Source of the DNA: Yaniella sp.
GTDB lineage: Bacteria > Actinomycetota > Actinomycetes > Actinomycetales > Micrococcaceae
Assembly (NCBI RefSeq): GCF_030453185.1
Contig: NZ_JAKDKW010000013.1
Coordinates: 1 to 42,635 of the forward strand
Direction: 5' to 3'
Length of the DNA: 42,635 bases
Under the pieces are notes generated by a model, which worked only from the letters and a program-made list of their open reading frames with translations, did no database searches and was not told the origin of the DNA. Shown here piece after piece: positions 24,278 to 34,296 of the stretch (position 1 is its first letter; the number at the start of each line of letters is the position of its first letter). Made by a program: the position numbers and the translations under genes.

Positions 24278-25786
24278 TTAACGACCGCGGCGTTCTCGAA
24301 CTCGCATCGCAATCTCTATAGGGCTACCTTCGAATCCAAAGAACTGTCGCAACCGGTTGATAATAAACCGGCGGTACCCCGGATCCAGGAAACCAGTGGT
24401 AAACAGGATGAATTTGGGTGGCCGTGTAGACGATTGTGTTGCAAACAATATACGCGGCTGCTTTCCGCCACGTACGGGGTGCGGGTGTGCTGCCACAAGC
24501 TCACCAATAAACGAGTTCAATTTCCCAGTTGGAACACGACTTTCCCACGACTCCAAGGCAGTCTCCAATGCGGGGACTAGCCGGTTTTTATGCCAGCCGG
24601 TCTTGGCTGATACGTTGATCCGTGGTGCCCATGTGACGTGTTGCAGATCCAAGTCAATCTCACGTTCCAGGTCGACTCGACGGTCCTCGTTCATAAGGTC
24701 CCACTTATTGAATGCCAATATCATCGCACGTCCAGAGTCCAACACCATTTGAATGATACGGACGTCTTGCTCGCTAAGCGGTTGAGATGATTCCAGCAGG
24801 ACAACCGCAACTTCAGAGCGGTCCAATGCGGCGCGAGTACGCAGCGAAGCATAATAGTCCGACCCCGACGCCATGTGTTGGCGTCGACGAATACCCGCCG
24901 TATCGATGAGCTCCCAAACGTCGCCGTCCAGCTCGACTAATTCATCAACGGGATCGCGAGTTGTTCCAGCGACATCATCCACAACGGCTCGTGACTCATT
25001 GGCGAGTGTATTGAGCAGTGAAGATTTGCCAACATTCGGGCGCCCGACGATGGCAACGCGACGTGGGCCGTGTGCGGTCAGAACGTCCTTATAGGCTGAT
25101 TCGTCAGGTAATTCCTCGACCAACACATCAAGTAGATCCGCGGTGCCACGACCGTGTAAGCCGGAGACAGGGTACGGGTGCCCAAAACCGAGGCCCCAAA
25201 GCATCGAGGCGTCAGCTTCTTGTGACAAGCCATCGACCTTATTCGCTGCCAACAGGATGGGCTTGCCGGCCTTGCGCAACATCGTGACAATGGCCTCGTC
25301 CGTCGCGGTGATGCCCACTGTTGCATCGACAACAAAAATCACATGATCGGCTAGCTCAACTGCTCGTTCTGCTTGATCGGCTACTTTCGCGTCCAACCCC
25401 TTGACACCGTATTCCCAGCCACCGGTGTCAGCAATTGTAAAAACTTTGCCGTTCCATTCAGCTTCGTAGAAGACGCGGTCACGAGTGACTCCTGGAACGT
25501 CTTCAACTACCGCTTGACGACGACCAATAATGCGGTTCACCAGTGTGGACTTGCCTACATTGGGGCGACCCACTATTGCTACTACGGGTGGGATGAAGGA
25601 GCGTTCTTCATATTCTTCAGCAGCCTCGAAGCCGGATAGAACCTGGTGGTCGTCTTCTTCTAAATCATATTGTTGCAGGCCTGCTAGATAAGCTTCAGTG
25701 CGGGCCTGATGGTCTTGATCAGTCATCCGAGCCAGATCTTCATCGATCGTGTCGGCACTTGTTGGAATGTATTCTTCTTCAGTCAT
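24278..25786 (-). CDS. der: Ribosome assembly GTPase Der (EngA)
   Basis: An essential GTPase with two tandem G domains, used in 50S subunit assembly. The 502-residue chain has GRPNVGKS at about 73-80 and again at about 241-248, each with DTGG or DTAG (G3) and NKVD or NKWD (G4) motifs. The C-terminal KH-like domain (about 395-500) ends in Arg-rich MRVRERRGR. About 65 acidic residues precede the first G domain, a longer N-terminus than in the E. coli protein but common in actinobacteria. It follows cmk by nine bases and closes the long minus-strand operon. Confidence 0.97.
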   Translation of the reverse strand: MTEEEYIPTSADTIDEDLARMTDQDHQARTEAYLAGLQQYDLEEDDHQVLSGFEAAEEYEERSFIPPVVAIVGRPNVGKSTLVNRIIGRRQAVVEDVPGVTRDRVFYEAEWNGKVFTIADTGGWEYGVKGLDAKVADQAERAVELADHVIFVVDATVGITATDEAIVTMLRKAGKPILLAANKVDGLSQEADASMLWGLGFGHPYPVSGLHGRGTADLLDVLVEELPDESAYKDVLTAHGPRRVAIVGRPNVGKSSLLNTLANESRAVVDDVAGTTRDPVDELVELDGDVWELIDTAGIRRRQHMASGSDYYASLRTRAALDRSEVAVVLLESSQPLSEQDVRIIQMVLDSGRAMILAFNKWDLMNEDRRVDLEREIDLDLQHVTWAPRINVSAKTGWHKNRLVPALETALESWESRVPTGKLNSFIGELVAAHPHPVRGGKQPRILFATQSSTRPPKFILFTTGFLDPGYRRFIINRLRQFFGFEGSPIEIAMRVRERRGR

Positions 25787-25795
25787 GATGCTTTC

Positions 25796-26497
25796 TTAGG
25801 ATCCGTTCGTGTTAACTTGGCGTTGAATTTCTGCCAAGACGACGGTCACGGTGTCTTCGAGGGAAAGAATGGATGAGTCAATTTCAACGACACCTTCGGC
25901 AGGTGTCATGAAATCAACGAGCGCAGAGTCTTTTTCATCGCGGCCGATGACGTCTGATTCCACGTTGCCAGGATCCTGGTTAGTTTCACGTAATTGTTGG
26001 CCACGCCGTGCCATACGAACTTCCGGAGAGGCAGTCAGTAAGATGCGGGCTTCCGCATCGGGCGCAACAACTGTTGTGATGTCTCGACCTTCAACCACAA
26101 TGCGCGGCCGAGACTGAATCGCTTGGCGTTGCAGCTCCACGAGGTGTTCACGAACTTCAGTTCGTGTTGAAAGTACTGACACATTTGAGGTCACTTCATC
26201 TGAACGTATTGCATCAGTGATGTCTTGCCCGTCTAATGCCAAAGTAAAATTGTGCGGATTCAAGTCTTGGGCTAACGGCATGGTGGTAATGAGCTCGGTG
26301 ATCTGTTGAGTATCCACCGAGTCCGGCTGCGAAAGGTCCAAACCGTTTTTCATGCACCAAAGCGTGGCGGCACGGTAATTCGCTCCAGTATCGAGGTAAC
26401 TAAGGTTTAATTCTTGGGCTATCCAGCGAGCGATCGTAGACTTCCCGGTGCCTGAGGGGCCATCGATAGCGATAACAAGTCGAGGTTGTGCTGACAT
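25796..26497 (-). CDS. cmk: Cytidylate kinase
   Basis: A 233-residue nucleoside monophosphate kinase that phosphorylates CMP and dCMP. It has the P-loop AIDGPSGTGKSTIA (about 10-23), the family block YLDTGANYRAATL (about 35-47) and VVEGRDITTVVAPDA (about 135-149), where most homologues read GRDIGTVV. The ATG at 26497 overlaps the tyrA stop as TAATG and has AAGG seven bases upstream, so it is preferred to the ATG five codons earlier. The order tyrA, cmk, der is conserved in many actinobacteria. Confidence 0.96.
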   Translation of the reverse strand: MSAQPRLVIAIDGPSGTGKSTIARWIAQELNLSYLDTGANYRAATLWCMKNGLDLSQPDSVDTQQITELITTMPLAQDLNPHNFTLALDGQDITDAIRSDEVTSNVSVLSTRTEVREHLVELQRQAIQSRPRIVVEGRDITTVVAPDAEARILLTASPEVRMARRGQQLRETNQDPGNVESDVIGRDEKDSALVDFMTPAEGVVEIDSSILSLEDTVTVVLAEIQRQVNTNGS

Positions 26498-27672
26498 TAG
26501 AGTACCTTCCATCCAAGATCGGTCAACGAATCGACCAAGTGCTGTTTCTGGCCCGGAACCACGGCGATCTCCAGCATACCGACTTGGTAGCCGGAGGAGT
26601 GCTCCATTCGTAAGTCTTCCACGTTCACCCCGACATCGGCTACCGCTTGGAGAGCCGACACGATCGAACCAGGAGCATCATCGACCAGGACTGTCACCAG
26701 GGCAAAGGACTCAGCTGGGCCACCGTGTTTACCGGGGATTCGTGCTTGTCCCCGGTTGCCCTCGTGCATCAGTTGAGCAACATCAAGACGTGAACCAGCG
26801 TCGAAAGGTTGGGATAAGGTGTGGATCAAACGGTCCAGGTCTTCTTTCATACCGTGAAGCTGTGGAAGAATTTGACTAGCATTCGCCGTCAGGATCTGTA
26901 CCCACAAGCTCCCGTCTGAGGCGGCAATGCGCGTGGTGTCGCGTAGACCGTTACCTGCCAGCTGGAGCGCCTGGGCAGAAGTGTCCTGCAGCCGGGAAGC
27001 CAAGAGTGACGCTGCGATTTGTGGGAGGTGACTAATTTGTGCCACCGCACCATCATGTTCCTCTGCGGTCATGTGATAAATCGTAGCGCCTAGTAATCGC
27101 GCGACGTCAGAGGCTGTGTCGATGACGAACTGCGGTGTTTCGTCTCTCGGACACAGCACCCAGGGCGCAGCTGTAAACAGTTCTCCACGCGCTGCAACCG
27201 GGCCGGATCGTTCCCGGCCTGCCATGGGGTGAGTTCCGATATACCGCTTGGTATCATCCCCGTTGATGCGGCCTGCGTCAAAAGCTGCAGATAGCTCTTC
27301 TGCAATGGCGCCTTTCACCGAAGCGATATCCAACACCACGGCCTCCGGCCAACGTTGCAAGGCTTTGATAACTTCTTCGCCAGTAACGTCCGGGGGTGCC
27401 GCTACCACGACGGTTCCCGGTTGGTCCTGGTCGGTAAGCCCTCGCCCAGCACCAATGTCTTCGGCAACCGCTTGGGCCGAGGGCGACGGATCGCTGAGCA
27501 ACACCTCGATCCCGGCGCTCCGCAGTCCCAATCCAATCGAAGCCCCCAGGAGGCCACTTCCAATGATCAACGTCGGCTGGTGAATCGAGTGCTGTTTTGA
27601 GATCGTTTCAGTGGCCGCCGCCAACGAGGCAGTATCGACAATTTCGGTGCGTGAGAACCGAGGTGTGGTCAT
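26497..27672 (-). CDS. tyrA: Prephenate dehydrogenase with C-terminal ACT domain
   Basis: A 391-residue enzyme that makes 4-hydroxyphenylpyruvate for tyrosine. The dinucleotide-binding motif is LIIGSGLLGASIGLGL (about 35-50), followed by the catalytic region YIGTHPMAGRERSG (about 143-156). A C-terminal ACT domain (about 320-391, starting FALVTVLVDDAPGSIVSAL) probably binds tyrosine for feedback control. The first 30 residues before the Rossmann fold are an unrecognised lead. It overlaps the rluB-type gene by four bases and cmk by one, so all three are coupled. Confidence 0.94.
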   Translation of the reverse strand: MTTPRFSRTEIVDTASLAAATETISKQHSIHQPTLIIGSGLLGASIGLGLRSAGIEVLLSDPSPSAQAVAEDIGAGRGLTDQDQPGTVVVAAPPDVTGEEVIKALQRWPEAVVLDIASVKGAIAEELSAAFDAGRINGDDTKRYIGTHPMAGRERSGPVAARGELFTAAPWVLCPRDETPQFVIDTASDVARLLGATIYHMTAEEHDGAVAQISHLPQIAASLLASRLQDTSAQALQLAGNGLRDTTRIAASDGSLWVQILTANASQILPQLHGMKEDLDRLIHTLSQPFDAGSRLDVAQLMHEGNRGQARIPGKHGGPAESFALVTVLVDDAPGSIVSALQAVADVGVNVEDLRMEHSSGYQVGMLEIAVVPGQKQHLVDSLTDLGWKVL

Positions 27673-28568
27673 AGTCCCACCGTTGCCATGAGGTGTCCAA
27701 CTTCTTGAGAGTTCAATTGCCGGATAGAGCCTTGACGCTGGTCCCCCAAGGTAATTGGTCCATGTGCGATTCTTACGAGTCGCTGAACTGGATAGCCAAC
27801 GGCTTTCATCAGGCGCCGGACCACGCGGTTTTGGCCACTATGAATGACAACTTCACACAAAATGTGTCCCGGTGTTGAGTCCACGAGGCGGAAGGAGTCA
27901 ACCGATACGAGACCGTCTTCTTCCAGCTCGATTCCCGCACGAAGTTCTTCCCCCACTCCCCGACGCATTGGGCCTTTGACCTGTACTAAGTAAGTTTTGG
28001 GCACTTCATAACTGGGATGCGACAAACGGTTTGCAAGGTCTCCGTCATTGGTCAGCAAAAGCAGACCTTCGGTTTCATTATCCAAACGCCCGACGTGAAA
28101 TAAGCGTGTGTCGGTGGTATCAACAAAGTCTGCAATAGAGGGTCTGCCCTTGGGATCCGACATAGTCGAAATCACACCGCGTGGCTTGTTGAAAGCGTAG
28201 TAAACAGCTTCTGGTTGCGTATTCACACGGATGCCGTCAACAAAAATGACGTCGTTATCCGGGTCTACTCGAGTGCCTAAGGCGGTAACAATGTCGTGAT
28301 TGACTTCGACGCGACCTTCGCTGATGAGGTCTTCTGCGACGCGACGCGACGCGATGCCCGCAGCGGAGATGACTTTCTGAAGTCGTTCCCCTTGTGGCAC
28401 ATGGTGGCGGGACTTTTTGCCTTGGCCTTGCCCCTTTTTACGGTATTGGCTGCGATCAACCGGACCCAGATTGCGGTCGTAATCAGCACCGGAAAATGGG
28501 CCACCGCGACGACCAGACTTTGGTGTGCGACTGCGGTTTCCGGAGCCTCTCGGCTTGCGGGATGTCAT
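27669..28568 (-). CDS. rluB: RluB/RsuA-family pseudouridine synthase
   Basis: A 299-residue rRNA pseudouridine synthase. A basic N-terminal extension rich in Arg, Lys and Gly (1-57) precedes an S4 RNA-binding domain (about 58-105, RLQKVISAAGIASRRVAEDLI). The catalytic Asp is in GRLDNETEGLLLLT (about 156-169). The later block GQNRVVRRLMKAVGYPV is typical of the RsuA/RluB/RluE group. Position after scpB is the usual one in Gram-positive bacteria, which favours RluB acting on 23S rRNA. The target base is inferred. Confidence 0.92.
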   Translation of the reverse strand: MTSRKPRGSGNRSRTPKSGRRGGPFSGADYDRNLGPVDRSQYRKKGQGQGKKSRHHVPQGERLQKVISAAGIASRRVAEDLISEGRVEVNHDIVTALGTRVDPDNDVIFVDGIRVNTQPEAVYYAFNKPRGVISTMSDPKGRPSIADFVDTTDTRLFHVGRLDNETEGLLLLTNDGDLANRLSHPSYEVPKTYLVQVKGPMRRGVGEELRAGIELEEDGLVSVDSFRLVDSTPGHILCEVVIHSGQNRVVRRLMKAVGYPVQRLVRIAHGPITLGDQRQGSIRQLNSQEVGHLMATVGL

Positions 28569-28570
28569 AG

Positions 28571-29149
28571 TTATTCCTGACTTTCTGCCATTTTAGTGGC
28601 TTCGTCTACCCCCGGAAGTAACGGGGAAATCTTTGGTAGTTCCTCGATAGAGTTTAGTCCAAGGAGCTCGAGAAAATAATCCGTTGTACTATAGCGTACG
28701 GCACCGGTGAGCTCTTCTGTTCCGTCTTCAGCAATAAGCCCCCTGGTTAACAGCGTTTTAACGACAGAGTCTGAGTTTACGCCACGGATCTGTGCGACGC
28801 GTGACCGTGTGGTGGGTTGCAGATACGCGATAACCGCTAGTGCTTCCAATCCTGCTTGGCTCAGTTTCTGCGTTGCCCCCTGAATCATGAAGGCTGTAAT
28901 CGCTTCCGCATGTTCAGATCGAGTATACAGCCGCCAGCCCCCAGCCACATGACGAAGTTGAAATCCACGCTGGACTCCGGATCCGTCGCCATCATAATCA
29001 CGCTGAATCGCCTTGAGCGTTGCCTCGAGTATTTCGGGAGTTTGGCCTGTGGCCTTGGTCAACTGACCCAATGTGAGGGGCTCATCAGTCACCATGAGCA
29101 ACGCTTCCAGTTGACTAAATAATTCTGTTTGATATCGTTCTTGATTCAC
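28571..29149 (-). CDS. scpB: Segregation and condensation protein B
   Basis: The kleisin partner of the SMC condensin complex, 192 residues from the GTG at 29149. The family pattern LFSQLEALLMVTDEPLTLGQL and LEALAVIAYLQPTTRSRVAQIRGVNSDSVVKTLLTRGLI shows two winged-helix domains. The frame is open 18 codons further upstream inside scpA. The GTG is preferred because it overlaps the scpA stop as GTGA and has AGAGG four bases before it. With scpA and an SMC protein elsewhere it should compact and separate chromosomes. Confidence 0.93.
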   Translation of the reverse strand: MNQERYQTELFSQLEALLMVTDEPLTLGQLTKATGQTPEILEATLKAIQRDYDGDGSGVQRGFQLRHVAGGWRLYTRSEHAEAITAFMIQGATQKLSQAGLEALAVIAYLQPTTRSRVAQIRGVNSDSVVKTLLTRGLIAEDGTEELTGAVRYSTTDYFLELLGLNSIEELPKISPLLPGVDEATKMAESQE

Positions 29150-29940
29150 GAGGCCTCTTGCCAGTACACGGTAATTTCTCCCAGTGCTACCGCTTGATGC
29201 CATTCAATCAGTTTGTCGCGGTACATCGTTAGCAGTCCTAAGAGCCGGACAACCACAACCATCGTGGTGGAGGCGTCCTCTACCAGTTCAGTAAATGTCA
29301 GGATGCCCGCTTCTTGGATCCTCCTGGTCATTATCGTGACTTGTTCTGTAATCGATACCACCGGAGCATGAAGGTGTTGAGTCCCTACTTGTTCTGGCTC
29401 TTCAACGAATTTCTCAAACAGATCATGTGCCAGGTCGGCAAAATCTTTCGAGCTGAGATCAAACACGAGCGTCGGCAGCAGATTTGCGTATTGAGGTTCC
29501 GGACCGGCCTGCCGAGCCACCATGGATCCTTGAGTCTCAATGCGTTCCCGAATCATGTCGGCCGCTTGCTTGAAGGCGCGATATTGCAACAAACGTGCGA
29601 ATAGTAAATCCCGTTCCTCGAGCAGTGCCATCTCTTCTTGAGCATCACTGACCCCGGATGGCAGCAGGCGAGCAGTCTTAAGCTCGAGCAACGTTGCCGC
29701 TACCACCATAAATGCCGTTGAGTTTTCTAAAACTTCCTCTGTGGTGTCCAGCGTCGCGATATACGCCAAAAACTCATCAGTTACTTCGGCTAGGGCAATC
29801 TCGGTGACATCCATGCGACGTCGGGCAATCAGCGATAATAACAGGTCGAAGGGACCAGAAAAGTTAGTGAGCGCTAGTTCAAAGCCGACATGTTCGTCTG
29901 AGTAGTCCTCATCGAATGTTGGCGTTGAGGGTTGGCTCAC
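29146..29940 (-). CDS. scpA: Segregation and condensation protein A
   Basis: The kleisin subunit bridging SMC heads, 264 residues. The N-terminal SMC-binding region is clear: FELALTNFSGPFDLLLSLIARRRMDVTEIALAEVTDEFL (19-57, quoted in part), followed by VVAATLLELKTARLLP. The C-terminal winged helix is around VVVVRLLGLLTMYRD. The GTG start overlaps the upstream parA stop by four bases (GTGA). The parA-scpA-scpB order is a common actinobacterial arrangement and links partition with condensation. Confidence 0.95.
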   Translation of the reverse strand: MSQPSTPTFDEDYSDEHVGFELALTNFSGPFDLLLSLIARRRMDVTEIALAEVTDEFLAYIATLDTTEEVLENSTAFMVVAATLLELKTARLLPSGVSDAQEEMALLEERDLLFARLLQYRAFKQAADMIRERIETQGSMVARQAGPEPQYANLLPTLVFDLSSKDFADLAHDLFEKFVEEPEQVGTQHLHAPVVSITEQVTIMTRRIQEAGILTFTELVEDASTTMVVVVRLLGLLTMYRDKLIEWHQAVALGEITVYWQEAS

Positions 29941-30830
29941 GGCGCTCCGCCGCGACTCACAAGCTCACGGGCCAGTTGCCGATAATTCTTAGCACCAGCA
30001 TGCCGGGGGGCAAACGCGGTAATGGGTTCAGCCGCCACGGTGGCGTCTGCAAACTTGATTGAACGGTTAATAACCGTTTCAAAGACTTTGTCACCAAAGG
30101 CTTCTACAAGACGTCCGATGACCTCTTTGGAATGTAATGTTCTTGCATCAACCATGGTGGCAAGCACACCATCAATGACGAGATCAGGGTTAATTCGGTC
30201 CTGAACTTTCTCAATGGTTTCCACTAGTAATGCGACAGCACGTAGCGCGAAGAACTCGGCGGTCAGCGGGATAATCACACCGTGTGCTGCGGCGAGCGCA
30301 TTGACGGTGAGCAAGCCAAGAGACGGCTGACAATCGATGATGATGACATCGTAGTCATTCATGACTGGGCGCAGCGCACGTGCGAGAACCTGTTCACGGG
30401 CAACTTCATTCACCAGTTGAACTTCTGCAGCAGACAAATCGATATTTGCTGGCAGAAGATCAATGTTGGCGTCTTCTGTTTTGAGAATGGCTTCGGAGAC
30501 ATGAACGTCCCGTTCCATCAGCACGTTGTAAATGGTCAGATCCATTTCATGTGGGTTCGTCCCGAAACCTGCAGACAAAGCGCCCTGCGGGTCAAAATCG
30601 ACCATGAGTACTTTTCGGCCGTAGTCAGCCAGTGCCGCTCCAATGTTAACGGAAGAGGTGGTTTTACCGACGCCACCTTTTTGATTAACCAGGGCAATAA
30701 TGCGGGCGGGCCCGTGAGAATCCAAAGCCTGAGGTACGGGGAATTCGTGTTTTGGCCGTCCTGTTGGACCGATCACGGGTTCTCCGTTGATCATCATCAC
30801 AGGGCGTGGTTGTTGGCTGGCGTCATTCAC
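29937..30830 (-). CDS. parA: ParA-family ATPase beside scpAB
   Basis: A 297-residue partition-type ATPase. About 40 residues precede the fold, then the Walker A motif LVNQKGGVGKTTSSVN (about 46-61), VDFDPQGALSAGFG (about 76-89) and the Walker B region IIIDCQPSLGLLTVNAL. It equals Rv1708, which is the ParA-like gene upstream of scpA in mycobacteria, and is distinct from the canonical ParA beside the replication origin. No parB is near. The GTG at 30830 has AGGAG 11 bases upstream. The 170 bases before it hold the likely promoter of the parA-scpAB-rluB-tyrA-cmk-der unit. Confidence 0.92.
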   Translation of the reverse strand: MNDASQQPRPVMMINGEPVIGPTGRPKHEFPVPQALDSHGPARIIALVNQKGGVGKTTSSVNIGAALADYGRKVLMVDFDPQGALSAGFGTNPHEMDLTIYNVLMERDVHVSEAILKTEDANIDLLPANIDLSAAEVQLVNEVAREQVLARALRPVMNDYDVIIIDCQPSLGLLTVNALAAAHGVIIPLTAEFFALRAVALLVETIEKVQDRINPDLVIDGVLATMVDARTLHSKEVIGRLVEAFGDKVFETVINRSIKFADATVAAEPITAFAPRHAGAKNYRQLARELVSRGGAP

Positions 30831-31000
30831 GATGCTTGAAACTCCTGACCGCTACGTAAATTGGGGGCGCATTCCTCTTAGTGTGATAGAAAATAGACTT
30901 TTTTCAATTCACTTCCAGTCTATGACGCAATTCCTATATGCCCGGACAAATGGCGTATTTTCTCGGCGAGCCTTAAAGCTTAAAGTCAAACCTGAAGGTC

Positions 31001-31960
31001 TCATGCACTGTTCGCACGCGGGTGTGCGGATGCAAATACTTCTCGAAGTGTATCAGCGGTAACCTGCGTATAGATCTGTGTTGTGGTCACCGAGGCATGG
31101 CCCAAGAGCTCTTGGACAACTCTGACATCCGCACCGCCTTGAAGTAAATGGGTAGCAAATGAGTGGCGAAGCGTATGAGGAGAAATTTCAGCGGTAATCT
31201 CAGCGGTCTCAGCCGCATGCTTAATTACATTCCAACCTGTCTGCCGTGAGATGCGACTTCCGAAACGGTTCAAGAACAAACCCGGTGACCCTTTGCCTCC
31301 GGATGCCAGCTGTGGTCTCCCCCGTATCAGATAAGCATGGACGGCATCGACGGCGTATGAGCCCAACGGAACGACGCGTTCTTTCGAACCTTTGCCGAAC
31401 AGTCTCACCACGGTTGCCTTATCTTGTTCGAGACTGACGACGTCGTCTACATCGAGTCCAATAGCTTCGGTGATGCGAGCGCCCGTGGCGTACAGCAGTT
31501 CCATGAGAGCTCGGTCCCGCAATCCTTGCGCGGTCTCCGGAGAGGGGGTAGTAAGCAGTCGCGTAACGTCTTCGATCGACAACCCTTCCGGGAGGTATAG
31601 CCCGGTTTTAGGTGGTTTTATGTCGGCTGCTGGGTTTACCTCGGTAGTGTTTTCTAGGAACATGAATCGGTGCCATCCACGAGCTGCAATCAGAGTTCGA
31701 TTGATAGAGCTATCAGCAAGCTGCCCCATATGATGGCTACCTGAGCTGAGTGCTTGGAGAAATCCTGTGACGTGGTGCGCGCTGATATTGTTGACGTCGG
31801 AGACACGCTCTTGCGCCAGGTAAGTCAGATAACGTTTAAGGTCGCGTCTATACGCTGCCATGGTGTTGTCCGAAAGGCCTCGCTCGATCGTCAGGTGATT
31901 GAGATAGACGTTGACCTGATCTTGCAACTGCACTGGAATGTCGATGTCTATTGGGGACAT
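31001..31960 (-). CDS. xerD: Tyrosine recombinase XerD
   Basis: Site-specific recombinase of 319 residues that resolves chromosome dimers at dif with XerC. A SAM-like N-terminal domain (about 10-110, YLNHLTIERGLSDNTMAAYRRDL) precedes the catalytic domain. The catalytic residues are visible: Arg in ATGARITEAI (about 160), Lys in GKGSKERVV (about 192), HTLRHSFATHLLQGG (about 262), His in LLGHASVTTT (about 287), and Tyr in QIYTQV (about 296). It lies three bases behind the Nudix gene, the order found in mycobacteria (Rv1700-Rv1701). Length and context argue for a housekeeping enzyme rather than a mobile-element integrase. Confidence 0.95.
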   Translation of the reverse strand: MSPIDIDIPVQLQDQVNVYLNHLTIERGLSDNTMAAYRRDLKRYLTYLAQERVSDVNNISAHHVTGFLQALSSGSHHMGQLADSSINRTLIAARGWHRFMFLENTTEVNPAADIKPPKTGLYLPEGLSIEDVTRLLTTPSPETAQGLRDRALMELLYATGARITEAIGLDVDDVVSLEQDKATVVRLFGKGSKERVVPLGSYAVDAVHAYLIRGRPQLASGGKGSPGLFLNRFGSRISRQTGWNVIKHAAETAEITAEISPHTLRHSFATHLLQGGADVRVVQELLGHASVTTTQIYTQVTADTLREVFASAHPRANSA

Positions 31961-31963
31961 GAG

Positions 31964-32581
31964 TTATCTAAAGGGCGCATCGACTGGGCGCGCAGGCTGA
32001 CCGCGTTGCGCCACTAGGTGGGCTGCCATGATTCCCGCGACAGCATTGGCATTTCGTATATCGCCGGCCAAGACAGCATCGAGAAGTTCTTCGAGAGGAA
32101 CCCATCTCATGATCAGATGATGTTCTTCGGCTTCTCGGGTATGACGCTCACCCGTCGGGACTTGCCGGAGGTCTTGGGCCAGAAAAATTCTGATGGCTTC
32201 CGAAGACGAACCGCCGGACGGGTAGTGGTCTACCAGGACCGACCAATTATCAGCGATCAAATCGGCTTCTTCAGCTAGCTCACGGTGCGCGGCAGCGACG
32301 AGACTCTCTCCAGGGACATCGAGCAAACCAGCAGGTATTTCCCAGCAGTCTTGGCGTACTGGATGCCGATACTGGTTGACCATAGCGACTTGTCGCTGTT
32401 CATCAAGCGCGACTATGGCCACTGCGCCCGGGTGCCGTATGTATTCCCGAGTCATAGGCGTATCCGTTGGCTCAATGGTGAAAGTGTCACGCTGGATATC
32501 CCAGATTGCACCGCGATACACGGTTTGATGCTCATGGATGTCAACCGAGCGGTCATTATCTTGTATATGCAGTCCCCTCAC
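31964..32581 (-). CDS. Nudix hydrolase, ADP-ribose pyrophosphatase type
   Basis: A 205-residue Nudix enzyme that probably splits ADP-ribose to AMP and ribose 5-phosphate. The Nudix box is PAGLLDVPGESLVAAAHREL then AEEADL (about 82-107); the usual last Gly is Ala here. Upstream strands VALDEQRQVAMVNQYRHPV and the segment YPSGGSSSEAIRIFLAQDL match the ADP-ribose group. The GTG at 32581 overlaps the recN stop as GTGA, so the two are coupled. Position equals Rv1700. Confidence 0.9.
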   Translation of the reverse strand: MRGLHIQDNDRSVDIHEHQTVYRGAIWDIQRDTFTIEPTDTPMTREYIRHPGAVAIVALDEQRQVAMVNQYRHPVRQDCWEIPAGLLDVPGESLVAAAHRELAEEADLIADNWSVLVDHYPSGGSSSEAIRIFLAQDLRQVPTGERHTREAEEHHLIMRWVPLEELLDAVLAGDIRNANAVAGIMAAHLVAQRGQPARPVDAPFR

Positions 32582-34296
32582 CCGTGCGATGCCTCCAAAA
32601 GTTCACGAGCATGCTCACGAGCTGAACTTGAGTTAGCGTGGCCTGCCAACATCCGCGCTAATTCTGAAATTCGTTCTTCCCCTACGAGCTCACTCACATC
32701 CGAAGTGGTGAAGCCTGCTTCCACATCAGGGTCTTTATTGACTCGCAAGTGCTTGTTGGCATAGGCGGCCACTTGAGGCAAGTGTGTGACCACAATTACC
32801 TGCACCCGGGTAGCCAATCTCGCCAGCCGCCTGCCAATCTGTACAGCGGCTTCACCGCCGACCCCAGCATCGATTTCATCGAAAATAAACGTTGGCACGG
32901 GATCAGTATCGGCAAGGACAACTTCAAGAGCAAGCATGATGCGTGAGAGTTCACCACCAGACGCTCCTTTGCCCAGCGGACGAGGATCCGAACCCGGGTG
33001 GGGTTGCAAGAGCAGTGCGATGGAATCGAAGCCGTGGGGCCCTGGCGCAGCTGAGGGCTCTACAGCCACTGAAAATTGTGCCGTCGGCATGAGTAAACCA
33101 TGGAGTTCTTCGGTTACCTGCTCCCCCAGTTTGACCCCGCACTCTTGACGTAGTGCGGTAAGTTCGTTGCCTTGTTCGTTCAGGGTTTCGGTCAGGTGCT
33201 GTTGTTCTGCAGCAAGATATTCGATCCGATCCGTATCTCCGTGCAATTCGTCCAACCGTGGGCGTTGTTCTTCTGCCCAGGTCAAGACGTCAGCTAGATC
33301 AGGACCATAGAGCTTCTTCAATCGATTCAGCTCAGCCAGCCTCGATTGTGCCTGATTCAGCGCGTACGGGCCGTCTTCGGTAAGGCTCGACGCGAACTGC
33401 GAGATCTCCGCAGTAATATCAGCTAGCTCAATACCTAGTGTTGCCAGCCTATTGCGAATCGCTTCCAACTCTTCGAGTTCACCTGGCGTCTGGTCAATCG
33501 TCTGACGCGCCAATTCAACTAGCGACTCGGCACTCGGTGCGTCAAGGTCATTGTCGTCGCCGGAGAGTGCGGTGGTCGAAATGTGGGCGGCAGTGCGGAA
33601 CTCTTCGGCTGATTCCAGACGCTTGATCTGTTCCTGGAGTTGAACATCTTCCTGGTCTTCTATATTCGCGTTGTCAATCTCTTCTAAACTCCGCTGAAGA
33701 TTTTCAGCCTCCAACGCGCGCTCTTGAGCCTGATTTATGAGTTCTTGTAGTTCATTAGAGACACCCTGCAAAGTGTCGTATGTTTTTCGGTACCGTGTCA
33801 GCGCTGATGCCAGGGGCTTACCGCCGTAGGCATCCAAGGCACTTCGTTGAGCTGTAGTGGACTTCAAACGCAGCTGATCGGATTGTCCATGAATAGCAAC
33901 TGCGTGCTCACCAATCTCAGCAAGCAGCGCTACGGGCACACCGCGACCTCCAGCTGTTGCTCTCGATCGGGTTCCTGACCCAGATGCCGTAATTGATCTG
34001 GTGACCACCAAATGACGGTTGTCGGCATCCTCATCTAATACTGCGCCAGCCTCCGCAGCTGCGGTAGCGGATTTATGATCTGGCCGCAGGATAAAACCAG
34101 CTTCAACGCTAGCTTTGCCATCTCCTGCGCGAATGGCGCCTGCATCCGCACGAGCACCCAGCAGCAGGTTCAACGCGGTCACCACCATGGTTTTACCCGC
34201 ACCAGTTTCACCCGTAACCACAGTCAGGCCCGGATCGAGTTCAACCGTGGTTTCTTCGATGACGCCCAAGGAATTGATCGACAGGTGCTCTATCAT
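32578..34296 (-). CDS. recN: DNA repair protein RecN
   Basis: An SMC-like ATPase of 572 residues used in double-strand break repair. The N-terminal half has the Walker A motif VTGETGAGKTM (about 27-37). A long central coiled coil (about 155-390) is rich in Leu, Glu and Gln, and the C-terminal half has the signature GASGGELSRIMLALE and the Walker B segment FIFDEIDAGVGG. It begins immediately after the nadK stop (TAA directly followed by ATG) and overlaps the Nudix gene by four bases. No damage box was recognised, so expression probably follows the operon. Confidence 0.96.
   Translation of the reverse strand: MIEHLSINSLGVIEETTVELDPGLTVVTGETGAGKTMVVTALNLLLGARADAGAIRAGDGKASVEAGFILRPDHKSATAAAEAGAVLDEDADNRHLVVTRSITASGSGTRSRATAGGRGVPVALLAEIGEHAVAIHGQSDQLRLKSTTAQRSALDAYGGKPLASALTRYRKTYDTLQGVSNELQELINQAQERALEAENLQRSLEEIDNANIEDQEDVQLQEQIKRLESAEEFRTAAHISTTALSGDDNDLDAPSAESLVELARQTIDQTPGELEELEAIRNRLATLGIELADITAEISQFASSLTEDGPYALNQAQSRLAELNRLKKLYGPDLADVLTWAEEQRPRLDELHGDTDRIEYLAAEQQHLTETLNEQGNELTALRQECGVKLGEQVTEELHGLLMPTAQFSVAVEPSAAPGPHGFDSIALLLQPHPGSDPRPLGKGASGGELSRIMLALEVVLADTDPVPTFIFDEIDAGVGGEAAVQIGRRLARLATRVQVIVVTHLPQVAAYANKHLRVNKDPDVEAGFTTSDVSELVGEERISELARMLAGHANSSSAREHARELLEASHG

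Noticed and set aside
31001-31960. xerD as a mobile-element integrase
   Set aside because: No attachment repeats, cargo or phage genes nearby, and the neighbours match the conserved housekeeping location.
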